Source of the DNA: Vibrio thalassae
GTDB lineage: Bacteria > Pseudomonadota > Gammaproteobacteria > Enterobacterales > Vibrionaceae
Assembly (NCBI RefSeq): GCF_900089835.1
Contig: NZ_OANU01000073.1
Location: forward strand, 9,810-73,809
Length of the DNA: 64,000 nt
Reading direction: 5' to 3'
A model generated the notes under the pieces. The model was not told the DNA's origin. It saw only the letters and a program-made list of their open reading frames with translations, and ran no database searches. This document shows positions 62,646-64,000 of this stretch, piece after piece. Position numbers and translations under genes: made by a program. Position 1 is the first letter of the stretch, and each line of letters starts with the position of its first letter.

Positions 62646-62819
62646 GCATGGCATACGTCATCTTCGCGAAAGTGAAGATCTTCTGACGCGCGTGGCACTG
62701 TTCTAGTGGTTTGAACGTTGCGAGGTTTACTCGGCCATTTAGGCGAGTATTACGTTTACGGTAAGGCAGTCACTCGCGGAGGGAGATCTCCTTTTTCAAG
62801 GAGATGACGTATGCCATGC
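62646..62819. repeat. 174-bp MITE-like repeat, copy 2, with perfect 18-bp terminal inverted repeats
   Basis: GCATGGCATACGTCATCT at 62646-62663 is exactly reverse-complementary to 62802-62819. Inside lie the same three hairpins as in copy 1. The core 62657-62809 is the 153-bp unit; the extra inverted 8-10 bp (GCATGGCATA) on each side is not shared by copy 1. No coding capacity. It could be mobilised in trans by a transposase elsewhere. Confidence 0.8.
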
Positions 62820-62903
62820 CTCTGCTTTAATTTCTTTAACATGGCACATGAAAAAAATTCATACTTACTCTATTGACTTTAAATGCCATTCATTTCATTC
62901 TGT

Positions 62904-62927
62904 AGACATATAGACGTCTAAACGTCG
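62904..62927 (+). promoter_or_regulatory. Met boxes before metF
   Basis: Tandem octamers AGACATAT, AGACGTCT (perfect consensus) and AAACGTCG. A further weak pair (AGATATAG, ATAGACAG) follows at about 62941. MetJ repression of metF is expected. Confidence 0.9.
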
Positions 62928-62982
62928 AAAAATAAAATATAGATATAGATAGACAGGCTTTATCTAAGATTGGATGGGATAA

Positions 62983-63900
<918 letters not shown>

Positions 63901-63928
63901 TGATCTCATAGACTTCCTCAATGACAAC

Positions 63929-63970
63929 AAAAAAGCGTCAGGTGTATCTCGATACCCCTGACGCTTTTTT
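63929..63970 (+). terminator. metF terminator
   Basis: Long stem AAAAGCGTCAGG (63931-63942) with CCTGACGCTTTTTT (63957-63970), and an inner GTATC/GATAC pair. Flanked by A- and T-runs, so it can work in both directions. Confidence 0.93.
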
Positions 63971-64000
63971 GAACTCAAGAACCAAACTAGGTCGAGAGCG

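Noticed and set aside
47168..62819. CRISPR-like array among the repeats
   Set aside because: Repeats are scattered between genes, palindromic and variable in stem sequence, without regular spacers or cas genes.

Overview
The window is chromosomal DNA of a gamma-proteobacterium, almost certainly a Vibrio. The right-hand third carries conserved single-copy housekeeping genes in an order known from Vibrio chromosome 1: rraA, menA, hslUV, ftsN, cytR, priA, rpmE, malic enzyme, metJ, metBL, metF. The accessory DNA, with HigBA and GNAT/DUF1778 toxin-antitoxin pairs, is also typical of vibrios. No rRNA, tRNA or CRISPR array was seen.

Region 1 (about 1-14.7 kb) is accessory DNA. It holds a small HTH regulator preceded by three operator-like dyads, a GNAT/DUF1778 toxin-antitoxin pair, and broken IS66, IS630 and REP-associated (Y1) transposases. 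Next comes a recombinase-rich island at about 3.3-12.5 kb. It has a phage-type integrase with a partner gene, then a minus-strand operon of four genes, two of which are large and very unusual tyrosine recombinases. A Fic gene stump, an IS66 tnpA remnant, a HigBA pair and a 5'-truncated gene follow. The truncated gene abuts a large SNF2-family ATPase (14.8-18.6 kb).

Region 2 (19.5-47.1 kb) is a surface polysaccharide locus, probably O antigen. Two tandem WecA-type phosphoglycosyl transferases read leftwards. To the right, an 850-bp leader ending in an RfaH ops element precedes rmlBADC (dTDP-L-rhamnose), an ABC exporter (wzm/wzt), a methyltransferase, a GT2-GT4 double glycosyltransferase, an epimerase and a GT-C type membrane glycosyltransferase. 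The next genes look like a complete polyprenyl-phosphate-D-arabinofuranose pathway: a HAD-UbiA fusion, a DprE1 homologue, a DprE2 homologue, and further on a GtrA flippase. More NAD- and FAD-dependent enzymes, a second flippase-like protein, a GT2, a WbpM-type dehydratase, an epimerase, a PglC-type sugar transferase and ugd complete the locus. Genes from about 25.6 to 44 kb are clearly AT-rich, consistent with lateral acquisition.

Region 3 (47.4-64 kb) is the housekeeping core. A family of hairpin repeats with compensating stem changes lies in several of its intergenic spaces, including a 174-bp MITE-like unit with perfect 18-bp terminal inverted repeats. Tandem MetJ operators precede metJ/metB and metF.

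Most interesting candidates: the arabinofuranose-lipid module inside an ABC-exported polysaccharide locus; the multi-recombinase island, with a structured element before its integrase and a small membrane protein on the opposite strand; the 71-bp periodic repeat array before the Fic stump; and the covarying hairpin repeats.
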